Assembly: GCF_006517535.1 (NCBI RefSeq)
Contig: NZ_VHQH01000036.1
Span: 202,638 to 266,637 of the forward strand
DNA length: 64,000 nucleotides
Direction: 5' to 3'
Source: Schumannella sp. 10F1B-5-1
GTDB taxonomy: Bacteria > Actinomycetota > Actinomycetes > Actinomycetales > Microbacteriaceae
Below are positions 1-8,258 of the stretch, piece after piece. Both the position numbers and the translations under genes were made by a program. Within the stretch, counting starts at the first letter, position 1; the number at the start of each line of letters is the position of its first letter. The notes beneath the pieces were generated by a model, which did not search any database, was not told where the DNA came from, and saw nothing but the letters and a program-made list of their open reading frames with translations.

Positions 1-1
1 G

Positions 2-1324
2 AACCGCGCCGCCCCGCACCTCGCCCGTGTCGTGGCGCCGGTGTGGCTCGCCTCGCCCTACGAGGTGCCGTCGATCAGCGATGAGCTCGCCTTCGACGCC
101 GTCGTGCTCGTGGATGCGGGCACCGTCACGCTCGCCGAGACGCTCGGCGCGATCCGCCGGGCCAAGCAGCTCGTGGCCGTCGGCGACCCGGTCACCCAGA
201 CCCCTTCGCCGTTCACGACCGCCGTGCTGCAGCCCGACGACCCGGCGCGCACGGCGCCGTTCGACGTCGACGAGCTGCACGACCGCTCCGCGCTGGCGCA
301 GCTCTCGAGCCTGCTGCCCGTGCTCTCGCTCACCCGCAGCTACCGTGCCGGCGGCGACGACCTCGCCGAGCTCGTGAACCGCAAGTTCTACGGCGGGCGC
401 ATCGACTCGCTGCCGTGGGCCGGTTCGTTCCTGGGGCACAACTCGCTCGCGCTCGACTACGTCGAGAACGGCACCGGGCTGCCCGACACCGTCACCGGCG
501 CGGTCGAGAGCGTGGATGCCGAGGTCAACCGGGTCGTCGACCTCGTCATCGAGCACGTCACCACCCGTCCGCGCGAGTCGCTGATGGTCGTGACCGCGAA
601 CGAGCGCCACGCCGTGCGCGTGCAGCAGGCCGTGCTGTCGGCGGTCGGCGCGCGCCCGGAGCTCACCGACGCGCTGCTCGGCGACCGGCCCGAACCCTTC
701 GCCGTGACCACGATCGACCGCGCGCTCGCGCAGAGCCGCGACCGCGTGATCTTCTCGCTCGGCTACGGGCGCACCCCGCACGGCCGGGTGCTGAGCGACT
801 TCGGCGCGCTCGGGCGGCCGGGCGGGGAGCGGCTGCTCGCCGTCGCGATGACCCGCGCGCGGCGCTCGCTCGTGATCGTCACCTGCTTCCGCCCCGCCGA
901 CGTCGACGAGGGCCGCATGCAGCACGGCGCGATCGCGCTCGCCGAGATCCTCGACGAGATCGCCGACCGCCGCGACGATCCGCCGCAGGTCGACGCCTCC
1001 GACCCGATGCTGGTCGACCTGGGCCGCCGTCTCGCCGAGCGCGGTCTGCGCGTGGCTCTCGGCCACCGCGGCAAGCTCGGTCTCGTGGCCGCCAACGGCG
1101 GCACCTGCGTCGTCGTCGACACCGACGCGGCGCTGCTCGGTCGCAGTCTGCGCGAGTCGCTGCGCCTGCGCCCGGAGGTGCTGCGCCGCCTCGGCTGGCA
1201 CTACGCCCGCGTGCACGCCTTCGAGCTCTTCGCCGATCCCGACGGCGTCGCCGACCGCATCGCCCGGCTGGCCGGGATCGCGACCGGTGGGCCGATCACC
1301 GAGGAGATCCCGGTCGTTGGCTGA
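2..1324 (+). CDS. Superfamily I helicase-like protein, C-terminal part (5' end outside window)
   Basis: The frame is open from the first bases, so the gene begins upstream of the window. The visible 440 residues resemble the C-terminal half of UvrD/Upf1-type helicases. A Walker B-like strand reads VVLVDAG (about nt 101-121), followed by a GDP-type motif III (about nt 181) and a motif VI reading MTRARRS (about nt 848-868). The usual acidic residue of Walker B (VDEA) is replaced here by VDAG, so ATP hydrolysis may be weak or lost, although I cannot see the Walker A region. The last 110 residues form a small alpha/beta domain that could be a nuclease-like fold, but I see no complete PD-(D/E)XK signature. 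The role is probably in nucleic-acid repair or processing. Confidence 0.75.
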   Translation, partial: NRAAPHLARVVAPVWLASPYEVPSISDELAFDAVVLVDAGTVTLAETLGAIRRAKQLVAVGDPVTQTPSPFTTAVLQPDDPARTAPFDVDELHDRSALAQLSSLLPVLSLTRSYRAGGDDLAELVNRKFYGGRIDSLPWAGSFLGHNSLALDYVENGTGLPDTVTGAVESVDAEVNRVVDLVIEHVTTRPRESLMVVTANERHAVRVQQAVLSAVGARPELTDALLGDRPEPFAVTTIDRALAQSRDRVIFSLGYGRTPHGRVLSDFGALGRPGGERLLAVAMTRARRSLVIVTCFRPADVDEGRMQHGAIALAEILDEIADRRDDPPQVDASDPMLVDLGRRLAERGLRVALGHRGKLGLVAANGGTCVVVDTDAALLGRSLRESLRLRPEVLRRLGWHYARVHAFELFADPDGVADRIARLAGIATGGPITEEIPVVG

Positions 1325-1523
1325 CGCCGTCGAACCGGATGCGCGACCCGGCGACGCCCCCGACCCCCGGCCCGGCACCGCATCCGCCGCCCCGCGTCGT
1401 CGCCGTCGCGTGACGACCGCGCCCCCGCCCGGCAGCGACCCGCATCCCGCGCCCGAGCCGGCCCGGGGCAGCGGGACCGACAACGACGCGCGCATGCGCG
1501 CCGAGAAGCCGCCGCACTACTGA
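1317..1523 (+). CDS. Small proline-rich hypothetical protein
   Basis: A TTG start overlaps the last codons of the helicase gene and gives a 68-residue, Pro/Ala/Arg-rich, probably disordered protein. It ends MRAEKPPHY. A similar ending (LRxDKPPHW-type) is common on small uncharacterised Micrococcales proteins encoded after helicase-type genes, which is the main reason to keep it. No domain is recognised. The overlap suggests translational coupling with the upstream gene, and a strong hairpin 17 bases after the stop fits the end of that transcript. Confidence 0.45.
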   Translation: MADAVEPDARPGDAPDPRPGTASAAPRRRRRVTTAPPPGSDPHPAPEPARGSGTDNDARMRAEKPPHY

Positions 1524-1539
1524 CGAACCGGCGCACGAC

Positions 1540-1572
1540 GAAGGGCCGGGGAGCAGTGCTCCTCGGCCCTTC
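1540..1572. terminator. Bidirectional hairpin between convergent genes
   Basis: Two 15-base arms (GAAGGGCCGGGGAGC and GCTCCTCGGCCCTTC) pair around a three-base loop with one mismatch. It lies between the small protein gene on the plus strand and mscL on the minus strand, so it can end both transcripts. There is no long T tract, as is usual at this GC content. Confidence 0.75.
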
Positions 1573-1585
1573 GCGACAACGATGA

Positions 1586-2071
1586 TCAGCTCGCCGGCTT
1601 GGCCTCCGGCGCGCCGCTGTCGTACGGCGGGTGGTCGTCGGCGCCGCGCTGCGCGGCGTTCTGCGACGACAGCAGGTCGCGGATCTGCACGAGCAGGTCG
1701 ATCTCGCTCGGCGGCTGGTCGGCCGGCGGCGCCTCCTCCTCCTTCTTCTTCGTGAAGGAGATCTTCTTGAGGTAGTTCATGGGCGTGATCAGCGCGAAGT
1801 AGACGACGATCGCGATCAGCAGGAACTGGATGATCGCCGCGATCACCGAGCCCCACGACAGCACGACCGCCGGCACGTCGCCGGCCTTCTCGCGCAGCGT
1901 GATGCCAGCGCTGTTCAGGTCGTCCGCGTTGAAGAGCAGCGTGATGACCGGGTTGAAGATGCCGTTCACCAGCGCGGTGACGATCGCCGTGAACGCCGTG
2001 CCGATGACGACACCGACGGCCAGGTCGATCACGTTGCCGCGGAGGACGAAGTCCTTGAATCCCTTGAGCAT
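1586..2071 (-). CDS. mscL: Large-conductance mechanosensitive channel MscL
   Basis: This 161-residue membrane protein forms a pentameric pore that opens under membrane tension to release solutes during hypo-osmotic shock. The N-terminus MLKGFKDFVLRGNVIDLAVG is the family signature: the amphipathic S1 helix followed by TM1. TM2 lies at about residues 67-90, and a charged cytoplasmic helix (KKISFTKKKEEE) follows. The Pro/Asp-rich tail makes it longer than the roughly 136 residues of E. coli MscL. The ATG at 2071 is preferred because GAAAGG sits just upstream and the conserved MLKGFKDF begins there; an in-frame GTG lies at 2086. Confidence 0.95.
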   Translation of the reverse strand: MLKGFKDFVLRGNVIDLAVGVVIGTAFTAIVTALVNGIFNPVITLLFNADDLNSAGITLREKAGDVPAVVLSWGSVIAAIIQFLLIAIVVYFALITPMNYLKKISFTKKKEEEAPPADQPPSEIDLLVQIRDLLSSQNAAQRGADDHPPYDSGAPEAKPAS

Positions 2072-2112
2072 GCCGGACCTTTCCACTGAGGGGGATCCGG
2101 ACGGGGACCGGA

Positions 2113-2433
2113 TCAGCTGGAGGAGGAACCCGACGACGAGGACGAGCCCGAGGAACCCGAGGAGGCGCTGCCGGAGCTCGACGACGACGACGAGGACGAC
2201 GAGCCGGAGCCGGACCCCGAGGAGCTCGACGACGATCCGCCGCCCGACTTCACGCTAGCGCGGCTGTCGGTGCGGTAGAAACCCGAGCCGTTGAAGGTGA
2301 CGCCCACCGCGCTGAACAGCTTGCGCAGCTTGCCGCCGCACGCCGGGCACTCGGTGAGCGAGTCGTCGGTGAAGGCCTGCTGGATGTCGAAGGCGTTCCC
2401 GCACTCGGTGCAGCGGTAGGAGTAGGTGGGCAT
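2113..2433 (-). CDS. FmdB-type zinc ribbon protein with Ser/Gly tail
   Basis: A 106-residue protein of the FmdB/putative regulatory protein family. The N-terminal 60 residues hold the zinc ribbon, with CTEC and CPAC cysteine pairs, then the usual FNGSGFYRTD segment. The last 45 or so residues are almost only serine and glycine, so that part is a disordered low-complexity tail and is much more extreme than in typical members. The protein lies 41 bases downstream of mscL's start region on the same strand, next to the folate cyclo-ligase gene, an order common in actinobacteria. Its biochemical role is unknown; regulatory function is only a family assumption. Confidence 0.85.
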   Translation of the reverse strand: MPTYSYRCTECGNAFDIQQAFTDDSLTECPACGGKLRKLFSAVGVTFNGSGFYRTDSRASVKSGGGSSSSSSGSGSGSSSSSSSSSSGSASSGSSGSSSSSGSSSS

Positions 2434-2508
2434 GGGCGACCTCAGGTCAGCGGACGGATCCGGGCGGGGGAGCGGCGGTGCTCCGGGAGCGAGCGGCGAG
2501 CTCCAGGA

Positions 2509-3096
2509 TCAGGAGGCCCGCAGCTCGGTGATGCCGCCGGGGGTCACGACCCCGTCGACCGGCACGTCGTGGCGCTCGCTCGGCACCTCGTCGACGAGCT
2601 CGTCGTCGAAGATCACAGCATAGACGGGCGGGCAACCCTCCACCGATCCGAGGGTCTTGTCGAAGTAGCCGCGGCCCCAGCCCATGCGCATGCCCTGTCG
2701 GTCGACGCTCGCCGCGGGCACCAGGATGAGGTCGACCTCGTTGATCGCGAGGGGGCTGAGCAGCTCGCTGGTCGGCGTCGGCATGCCGAGCACGTCCTCG
2801 TCCTCCTCGGCGCCGTCGTAGGTCGCCCAGTCGAGCAGCCCGTCGACGCGGGAGATCGGCAGCAGGATGCGCACCCCGGCCGCGTCGGCGGCGCGCAGGA
2901 ACGCGCGGGTCGGCGGCTCGTCGGGAGTGGAGAGGTACGCGGCGATCGAACGCGCCCCGGTGCGCTGCAGCAGCGCACCCAGGTGCGAGGTCAGCGCCTG
3001 CTCGTCGTTCGCGCGCTCGGTCGAGGTGCGGATGCGGCGGCGCTCGCGCAGCTCGGCGCGGAGGGCGCGCTTGGCCAGGTCGATGTCGTCGGGCAC
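2509..3096 (-). CDS. 5-formyltetrahydrofolate cyclo-ligase
   Basis: This 195-residue enzyme converts 5-formyl-THF and ATP to 5,10-methenyl-THF, returning the storage folate to one-carbon metabolism in the cytoplasm. The N-terminal helix contains KRALRAELRERRR (basic, phosphate contacts). The C-terminal nucleotide-binding signature GMRMGWGRGYFDKTL lies at about residues 135-149, and the HDVPVDGVVTP segment near the end is also typical. Length matches the family. Translation begins at a GTG. It is divergent from galU, and the 71-base gap must hold both promoters. Confidence 0.93.
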   Translation of the reverse strand: MPDDIDLAKRALRAELRERRRIRTSTERANDEQALTSHLGALLQRTGARSIAAYLSTPDEPPTRAFLRAADAAGVRILLPISRVDGLLDWATYDGAEEDEDVLGMPTPTSELLSPLAINEVDLILVPAASVDRQGMRMGWGRGYFDKTLGSVEGCPPVYAVIFDDELVDEVPSERHDVPVDGVVTPGGITELRAS

Positions 3097-3167
3097 GTGC
3101 CGATTCTAGGTCGGCATCCAGGACAACCCGTCTCCCTGGCGGGCATGCGGCCCGCTAGCATCGCTGA

Positions 3168-4115
3168 ATGGCCATCACGAAAGCCGTCATCCCCGTCGCC
3201 GGACTCGGAACGCGCTTCCTCCCCGCGACCAAGGCGATGCCGAAGGAGATGCTCCCCGTCGTCGACCAGCCCGCGATCCAGTACGTGGTGGAGGAGGCCG
3301 TGCAGGCCGGCCTGCACGACGTGCTCATGGTCACCGGTCGCAACAAGACGGCCCTCGAGAACCACTTCGACCGCGTGGGCGAGCTCGAGTCGGTGCTGAC
3401 CGCGAAGGGCGACGTCGAGAAGCTCGAGAAGGTCAAGCACTCCACCGACCTCGCCGACGTGCACTACGTGCGCCAGGGCGACCCCAAGGGCCTCGGCCAC
3501 GCCGTGCTGCGCGCCAAGATGCACGTCGGCCACGAGCCCTTCGCGGTGCTGCTCGGCGACGACATCATCGATGCGCGCGACCCCCTGCTGACCCGGATGC
3601 TCGAGGTGCAGCAGTCGCGCAGCACCACCGTCATCGCGCTGCTCGAGGTCGACCCCTCGCAGACCCACCTCTACGGCATCGCCACGGTCGAGTCGACCGA
3701 CGAGGACGACGTCGTGAAGATCACCGGCCTGGTCGAGAAGCCCCCGCCGGGCGAGGCGCCGTCGAACCTGGCCATCATCGGCCGCTACGTGCTGCGCCCC
3801 GAGGTGTTCGACATCCTCGAGCAGACCCCGCCGGGCAAGGGCGGCGAGATCCAGCTGACGGATGCGCTGCAGGCGATGGCCCAGGGCCCGGCCTGGGCGG
3901 GCGGCGTCTACGGCGTCGTCTTCCGCGGCCGCCGCTACGACACCGGCGACAAGCTCGACTACATCAAGGCGATCGTGCAGCTCGCCTCCGAGCGCGACGA
4001 CCTCGGCCCGGAGCTGCGGCCCTGGCTGAAGGAGTTCGCGGGCGGACTCGACAGCGACGGCTCGGCCGCCGAAGCGGACGGCGTCCGCGACGATGGCGAT
4101 CCCGACGCTGCGTGA
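3168..4115 (+). CDS. galU: UTP--glucose-1-phosphate uridylyltransferase
   Basis: GalU makes UDP-glucose from UTP and glucose-1-phosphate for cell-wall glycopolymers, glycolipids and trehalose. The N-terminal nucleotide-binding signature PVAGLGTRFLPATKAMPKEM (residues 9-28) and the following PVVDQPAIQYVVEEA segment are diagnostic. Later motifs include LLGDDI (about residue 128) and a VEKPPPGEAPSNL loop with the sugar-binding Glu-Lys. The length of 315 residues is slightly above the usual 290-300 because of an acidic C-terminal extension. The 3' end overlaps the next gene by 23 bases. Confidence 0.96.
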   Translation: MAITKAVIPVAGLGTRFLPATKAMPKEMLPVVDQPAIQYVVEEAVQAGLHDVLMVTGRNKTALENHFDRVGELESVLTAKGDVEKLEKVKHSTDLADVHYVRQGDPKGLGHAVLRAKMHVGHEPFAVLLGDDIIDARDPLLTRMLEVQQSRSTTVIALLEVDPSQTHLYGIATVESTDEDDVVKITGLVEKPPPGEAPSNLAIIGRYVLRPEVFDILEQTPPGKGGEIQLTDALQAMAQGPAWAGGVYGVVFRGRRYDTGDKLDYIKAIVQLASERDDLGPELRPWLKEFAGGLDSDGSAAEADGVRDDGDPDAA

Positions 4116-4740
4116 CGGCGCGGTCTCGATCCGACCCATCCGGCTGCGCGACGCCCGCGCCCTCGAGCGCGAGCTGACCCTCAACCGCGCCTGGCTGCGC
4201 CAGTGGGAGGCCACGAACCCGCTGGGTCCGGTCACGATCGACACCCGCTCGAGCATCCGCTCGCTGCTCGCGAACGCGCGAGCCGGCGGCGGCATCCCGT
4301 TCGCGATCGAGGTCGATGACGAGTTCGTCGGGCAGCTGAACGTGTCGGGGCTGACCTACGGCTCGCTGTCGTCGGCGTCGATCGGCTACTGGGTATCCGA
4401 GCGCGTGGCGGGGCGCGGGGTCACGCCCACGGCGGTCGCGCTGGCGACCGACCACTGCTTCTTCGGGCTCGGGCTGCACCGCATGGAGATCTGCATCCGA
4501 CCCGAGAACGGGCCGAGCCTGCGCGTGGTCGAGAAGCTCGGCTTCCGCTATGAGGGACTGCGTCGGCGGTTCATCCACATCAACGGCGACTGGCGCGACC
4601 ACTTCTGCTTCGCCCTCACGGTCGAGGAGCTGCCGCAGGGCGTGCTGCGGCGCTGGCGCGAGGGGCGGGTGCCGGCGACGGTGGGCCGGGTGCCCGACGA
4701 GGACCGGCTGGCCGCCCAGCGTCCGCTGCGCTTCGGCTGA
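4093..4740 (+). CDS. GNAT-family N-acetyltransferase, RimJ/RimL type
   Basis: A 215-residue cytoplasmic acetyltransferase of the GNAT fold that would transfer acetyl from acetyl-CoA to an amino group, possibly a ribosomal protein N-terminus as in RimJ. The acetyl-CoA-binding segment includes ERVAGRGVTPTAVAL (motif A, Q/R-x-x-G-x-G/A type, about residues 104-118). The later EICIRPENGPSLRVVEKLGF stretch is the conserved C-terminal half of the domain. The start lies inside the end of galU, so the two are probably co-transcribed and coupled. The substrate cannot be assigned from sequence. Confidence 0.88.
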   Translation: MAIPTLRDGAVSIRPIRLRDARALERELTLNRAWLRQWEATNPLGPVTIDTRSSIRSLLANARAGGGIPFAIEVDDEFVGQLNVSGLTYGSLSSASIGYWVSERVAGRGVTPTAVALATDHCFFGLGLHRMEICIRPENGPSLRVVEKLGFRYEGLRRRFIHINGDWRDHFCFALTVEELPQGVLRRWREGRVPATVGRVPDEDRLAAQRPLRFG

Positions 4741-4869
4741 GTTCAGGATGCGCGCCGCGCGCGGCCCGCGACCTCGCGCCGTGTCCCCCGAACGGGGTGC
4801 GACCTCAAGCTGAGGTTGAAGCCCGCGCGCCTCCGCGGCGCACGCAGATCGCGCCCGTACTGTGCCCCC

Positions 4870-5829
4870 ATGGAACTCACCGGACTCGGCACCGCGGTCA
4901 TGGTCGCCGTCGCCGCGCTCCTGTGGTTCGCCTATCTGATCCCCACGTGGACGCGCCGGCGCGAGTACCTCGCGACCGAGCGCAACGCCACGCGGCTGCA
5001 GCAGACCATCCGCATCATGGCCGAGTCGGCCGAGGCGCCCGAAGAGGTGCGGCTCGAGGCGAAGGCCCGCGACGTCGCCCACCAGGCGCGACTCCTGCGC
5101 GAGCAGGACCGCCAGCGCGTCGCGCGCGAGGAGGCGGAGCTGGCTGCCGTGCGGCGCCGTGAGGACCCGCAGATCGTGCGCGCCCGTCAGGGTCGCAGCC
5201 GCCTGCGCCGCGTGCGTCTGATCAGCGCCGGCGGTCTGCTCGCCGGCCTCGTCGTCGCGGCGATCCAGGGAGTCGCGCTGCTCGCCGCCCCGGTGACCGC
5301 CGGCGGCATCATCGTGCTCGCCGTCGCGGCGATCGTCGCCGTCAGCTCGGCGGGAACTCTGCGCACACTCGCGCGTCGTCGGGTCGCGGCTCCCCGGCTC
5401 GCTGCCGAGACGACCGCGCCCACACGCCAGCAGCTGCGCGACTTCGCGATGGAGCAGAGCGGGCAGGCCGCGCCGGCGCCCGGCTGGACCCCGGTGCCGC
5501 TGCCCCGGCCCCTCTATATCGACGCGCCGCAGCGGCAGACCGCCGAGCCGGGCATCGACGCGCAGCGGCGCATGCGCGCCGCCGCGGCCGAGGCCGAGCG
5601 CCGTCTGCGCGACGCGCACGCCCAGCCGGGCGTTGTCGCGTTCCCCGCCCCACGCACGGCCGAGACCGCGTCGCCGACGGCCGAGCCGCGCCGTCGGGCC
5701 GAGGGCTCGACGAGTTCGCCGGCCCCCACCGCTCCGCCGAGCCGCTGGTCGTCGATGGGCGTCGTGGGCGACGTCGCCGGCTCGGGACTCGACCTCGACG
5801 AGGTGCTGCGCCGCCGGCGCACGGGCTGA
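4870..5829 (+). CDS. Membrane protein with coiled coil and long charged tail
   Basis: An uncharacterised 319-residue protein. One N-terminal transmembrane helix (residues 8-24) is followed by a long basic and acidic helical stretch rich in Arg, Glu and Gln (about residues 30-110, probable coiled coil). Two hydrophobic helices follow at about residues 120-165, then a disordered Ala/Pro/Arg-rich tail. A similar protein commonly follows galU and the RimJ-type gene in Microbacteriaceae. The ATG at 4870 is chosen because MELTGLGTAV leads straight into the first membrane helix; an earlier in-frame start at 4816 would add a non-homologous basic leader. The stop overlaps the pdxH start (TGATG), indicating coupling. 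Confidence 0.8.
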   Translation: MELTGLGTAVMVAVAALLWFAYLIPTWTRRREYLATERNATRLQQTIRIMAESAEAPEEVRLEAKARDVAHQARLLREQDRQRVAREEAELAAVRRREDPQIVRARQGRSRLRRVRLISAGGLLAGLVVAAIQGVALLAAPVTAGGIIVLAVAAIVAVSSAGTLRTLARRRVAAPRLAAETTAPTRQQLRDFAMEQSGQAAPAPGWTPVPLPRPLYIDAPQRQTAEPGIDAQRRMRAAAAEAERRLRDAHAQPGVVAFPAPRTAETASPTAEPRRRAEGSTSSPAPTAPPSRWSSMGVVGDVAGSGLDLDEVLRRRRTG

Positions 5830-6503
5830 TGTCCGACTCGCTCGCGCGGCACGACGACTACGACGGGCCTCCGTTCGACGAGTCGCTGATCGATCGCGAT
5901 CCCTTCGTGCAGCTGCGTCGCTGGCTGGGCGACGCCGAGGCGGCGGGACTGCCCGACGCGAACGCGATGGTGCTCGGCACCGTCGACCCCGATGGCGCCC
6001 CGAGCAGCCGCACGGTGCTGCTCAAGGGCCTCGCCGGTCCCGACGGGCCTGCGCTCGAGTTCGTGACCAACAGCGAGTCGCGCAAGGGGATCGCGCTGGC
6101 GTCCGAGCAGCGGGTCACTCTGCTCTTCCCCTGGTACGCGCTGCGGCGTCAGGTGATCGTCGACGGGGTCGCGCATCCCGCCCCTGCCGCCCTGAGTGAC
6201 GAGTACTGGGCGACGCGCCCGCGCGGCTCGCAGATCGGCGGCTGGGCCAGCCGGCAGTCGCGGCCGGCGGCCGATCGCGCCGAGCTCGAGCGCGCGGTCG
6301 CCGCGGCCGAGGCGCGCTTCGCCGACGTGGATGCGGTGCCCCGCCCGCCGCACTGGGGCGCCTGGCTCGTCGAGCCCCGCTCGGTCGAGTTCTGGCAGGG
6401 TCGACCGTCGCGGCTGCACGATCGGCTCGTGCTCGAGCGCGTGCCGGCGGCCGGACGACCCGCCGTCGACGCCGCCTGGCGCCTCCTGCGCCGCCAGCCC
6501 TGA
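5829..6503 (+). CDS. pdxH: Pyridoxamine 5'-phosphate oxidase
   Basis: The FMN enzyme oxidises pyridoxamine or pyridoxine 5'-phosphate to pyridoxal 5'-phosphate with O2, supplying PLP to enzymes such as the aminotransferase encoded later in this window. Recognisable segments are PNAMVLGTVDPDG and PSSRTVLLKG (N-terminal FMN binding), a YWATRPRGSQIGGWAS-type central motif, and the C-terminal PPHWGAWLVEP ... EFWQGRPSRLHDR signature. Length (224 residues) is normal. Its ATG overlaps the upstream stop codon. Confidence 0.95.
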   Translation: MSDSLARHDDYDGPPFDESLIDRDPFVQLRRWLGDAEAAGLPDANAMVLGTVDPDGAPSSRTVLLKGLAGPDGPALEFVTNSESRKGIALASEQRVTLLFPWYALRRQVIVDGVAHPAPAALSDEYWATRPRGSQIGGWASRQSRPAADRAELERAVAAAEARFADVDAVPRPPHWGAWLVEPRSVEFWQGRPSRLHDRLVLERVPAAGRPAVDAAWRLLRRQP

Positions 6504-6506
6504 GCG

Positions 6507-6538
6507 TCATCCGGTGCGCCCGAAGAGCGCCCGGATGA
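6507..6538. terminator. Hairpin after pdxH
   Basis: TCATCCGGTGCGC pairs with GCGCCCGGATGA around a short loop, with one bulged base. It begins four bases after the pdxH stop. There is no T tract, so its role as a terminator is inferred from position and stem strength. Confidence 0.5.
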
Positions 6539-6647
6539 GCACTTCCGATCCGTCCTGATCGCGATTGATCGCACCCGCGTCCGGCCTGGAAACACGGGGC
6601 AGAACCCACCGCGGGAACCCCGGGGTCGCGGTGCTACTCTCGCCCCC

Positions 6648-7304
6648 ATGACGCGCGTCGGATACATCTGGGTCGGGCCGCTGGAGCACAACGCCGAGTT
6701 CCAGCGCGACCTGCTGCGCGCCAAGGGCGTCGACCGGATGTTCGAGGACATCAGCGCCCACACCTCGACCCCGATCCGCAGCGAGCTGACCTCGGCGCTC
6801 GAAGAGGTCGGCCCGGGCGACACGCTCGTCGTGTGGCGTCTCGACCGCCTCGGCTCGACCATGTCGTCGGTGCTCGCGCTGCTCGAGCTGCTCGGCAAGC
6901 GCCGCGTCGGCGTCGCCACGATCGCCGAGGGTCTCGACACCTCGGGCGACGGGGGAGAGGCGCTGCTCGCCACGATCGCCGCCTTCACCCAGCTCGACCG
7001 CTGCCTGACCCGCGAGCGCACGATGGCGGGCGTCTACGCGGCCCGGGCCCGCGGTCGCGTCGGCGGACGCCCCCGCGCGCTCTCGACGACCAACGTCGAG
7101 CGCGTGATCATGATGAAGGAGCAGGGCGCCACGGTGCGCGAGATCGCCCAGGAGATGGGCACCTCGCGGGCGACCGTGTACCGCGTGCTCGAGACCGCCA
7201 CGGGCGGTCGGGATGCCGAGGCCGAAGAGCGCCGCGAGCTCACGGTGCGCTGGGCGACCCCGGCGATCGGCGACGGCACCGAGCCGCTCATCGCCGGCGA
7301 CTGA
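6648..7304 (+). CDS. Resolvase/invertase-like DNA-binding protein lacking the catalytic serine
   Basis: This 218-residue protein has the two-domain layout of small serine recombinases: a resolvase N-domain (residues 1-125), then a GRVGGRPRAL linker and a C-terminal helix-turn-helix (VREIAQEMGTSRATVYRVL, about residues 163-181). The active site appears lost. Where resolvases read GYARVST, this protein reads GYIWVGP, replacing both the arginine and the nucleophilic serine. The DRLGR motif is DRLGS. Strand exchange is therefore unlikely, and a DNA-binding or regulatory role is inferred. It stands alone, with no inverted repeats or transposase nearby, and base composition matches its neighbours, so it does not look recently acquired. 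Confidence 0.8.
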   Translation: MTRVGYIWVGPLEHNAEFQRDLLRAKGVDRMFEDISAHTSTPIRSELTSALEEVGPGDTLVVWRLDRLGSTMSSVLALLELLGKRRVGVATIAEGLDTSGDGGEALLATIAAFTQLDRCLTRERTMAGVYAARARGRVGGRPRALSTTNVERVIMMKEQGATVREIAQEMGTSRATVYRVLETATGGRDAEAEERRELTVRWATPAIGDGTEPLIAGD

Positions 7305-7496
7305 CGCTCAGAGCGCATCCCGCGCATCCCGCCCGAGATCTCCCTTCCGGAGGGCGTTCGCGCGACATGCCGCGTCACGACACGCCCGACGCGGCGTGTC
7401 GCCGACAACCCCTCCCGCGGAGTGATCTGGTGATCGTGTTCGAATCGGGATGATCGGATCTGATCCGTTTCGGACAGGTTTGTGTACTCTGTGCAC

Positions 7497-8258
7497 GTGA
7501 TCGCAGCGCAGCGACGACAGCTCATCCTCGAGACCGTGCACCGGGACGGTGCCGTGTCGATCCGCGCGCTCGCCGAGCTGCTCGACACCTCGGCCATCAC
7601 GATCCGCCGCGACCTCGACTACCTCGACTCGATCGGCCGCCTCACCCGCTCGCACGGCGGCGCCGTCAGCGGCCAGCCGCTGCACGAGTCCTCGTGGTCG
7701 GAGAAGGTCGGGCAGGCCGCCGAGGCGAAGGCGGCGATCGGCCGCGCCGCTGCCGAGCTCGTCGGCGAGGGCGACGTCGTCGTGATCGGCCCGGGCACGA
7801 CCACGGCCGAGCTCGCCCGGGCCCTGGCCGGCCGCGCCGGGCTCACGGTCTTCACGAACTCGCTCCTGGTGGCCGACATCCTGGTCGACTCGCCCGGAAA
7901 CGAGGTCGTCGTGACGGGCGGAACCCTGCGGGCCGGCATCCGGGCGCTCGTCGGCGAGGGCACGACCCGGATGCTGCGCGGGCTGCACGCCGATCTCACC
8001 TTCCTGTCGGGCAACGGCATCGACGCCGAGTTCGGGGTGTCGACGCCGAACCTCACCGTCGCCGAGACGGATCGCGCGATGGCCTCGGCGGGGCATCGCG
8101 TGGTGTCGCTCGTCGACCACACGAAGTTCGGCGAGCGCGCCGCGATCCAGACGCTCGCGCCGTCGGCGATCGACCAGGTCATCACCGATCGGGGCACGGA
8201 TGCGGCCGCGATCGCGGCCCTGTCGGCGGTCGGCATCGACGTCACGGTGGTGCCGTGA
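7497..8258 (+). CDS. DeoR-family transcriptional regulator of the adjacent sugar importer
   Basis: A 253-residue repressor-type protein. The N-terminal winged helix (RRQLILETVHRDGAVSIRAL, then TSAITIRRDLDYLDSIGRLTRSHGGA) is the DeoR signature, and the C-terminal half is the ribose-isomerase-like sugar-phosphate sensor domain (GPGTTTAELARAL near residue 95, later VDHTKFG). It is divergently spaced but co-oriented with the YtfQRT-type operon, starting 182 bases upstream of ytfQ, and so is its likely regulator. Effector is unknown, probably a phosphorylated sugar. The GTG at 7497 fits family N-termini; in-frame GTGs at 7491 and 7482 are possible. Confidence 0.9.
   Translation: MIAAQRRQLILETVHRDGAVSIRALAELLDTSAITIRRDLDYLDSIGRLTRSHGGAVSGQPLHESSWSEKVGQAAEAKAAIGRAAAELVGEGDVVVIGPGTTTAELARALAGRAGLTVFTNSLLVADILVDSPGNEVVVTGGTLRAGIRALVGEGTTRMLRGLHADLTFLSGNGIDAEFGVSTPNLTVAETDRAMASAGHRVVSLVDHTKFGERAAIQTLAPSAIDQVITDRGTDAAAIAALSAVGIDVTVVP

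Noticed and set aside
6648-7304. The resolvase-like gene as evidence of a second mobile element
   Set aside because: The active-site residues are missing, composition is unlike an insertion, and no flanking repeats were found.
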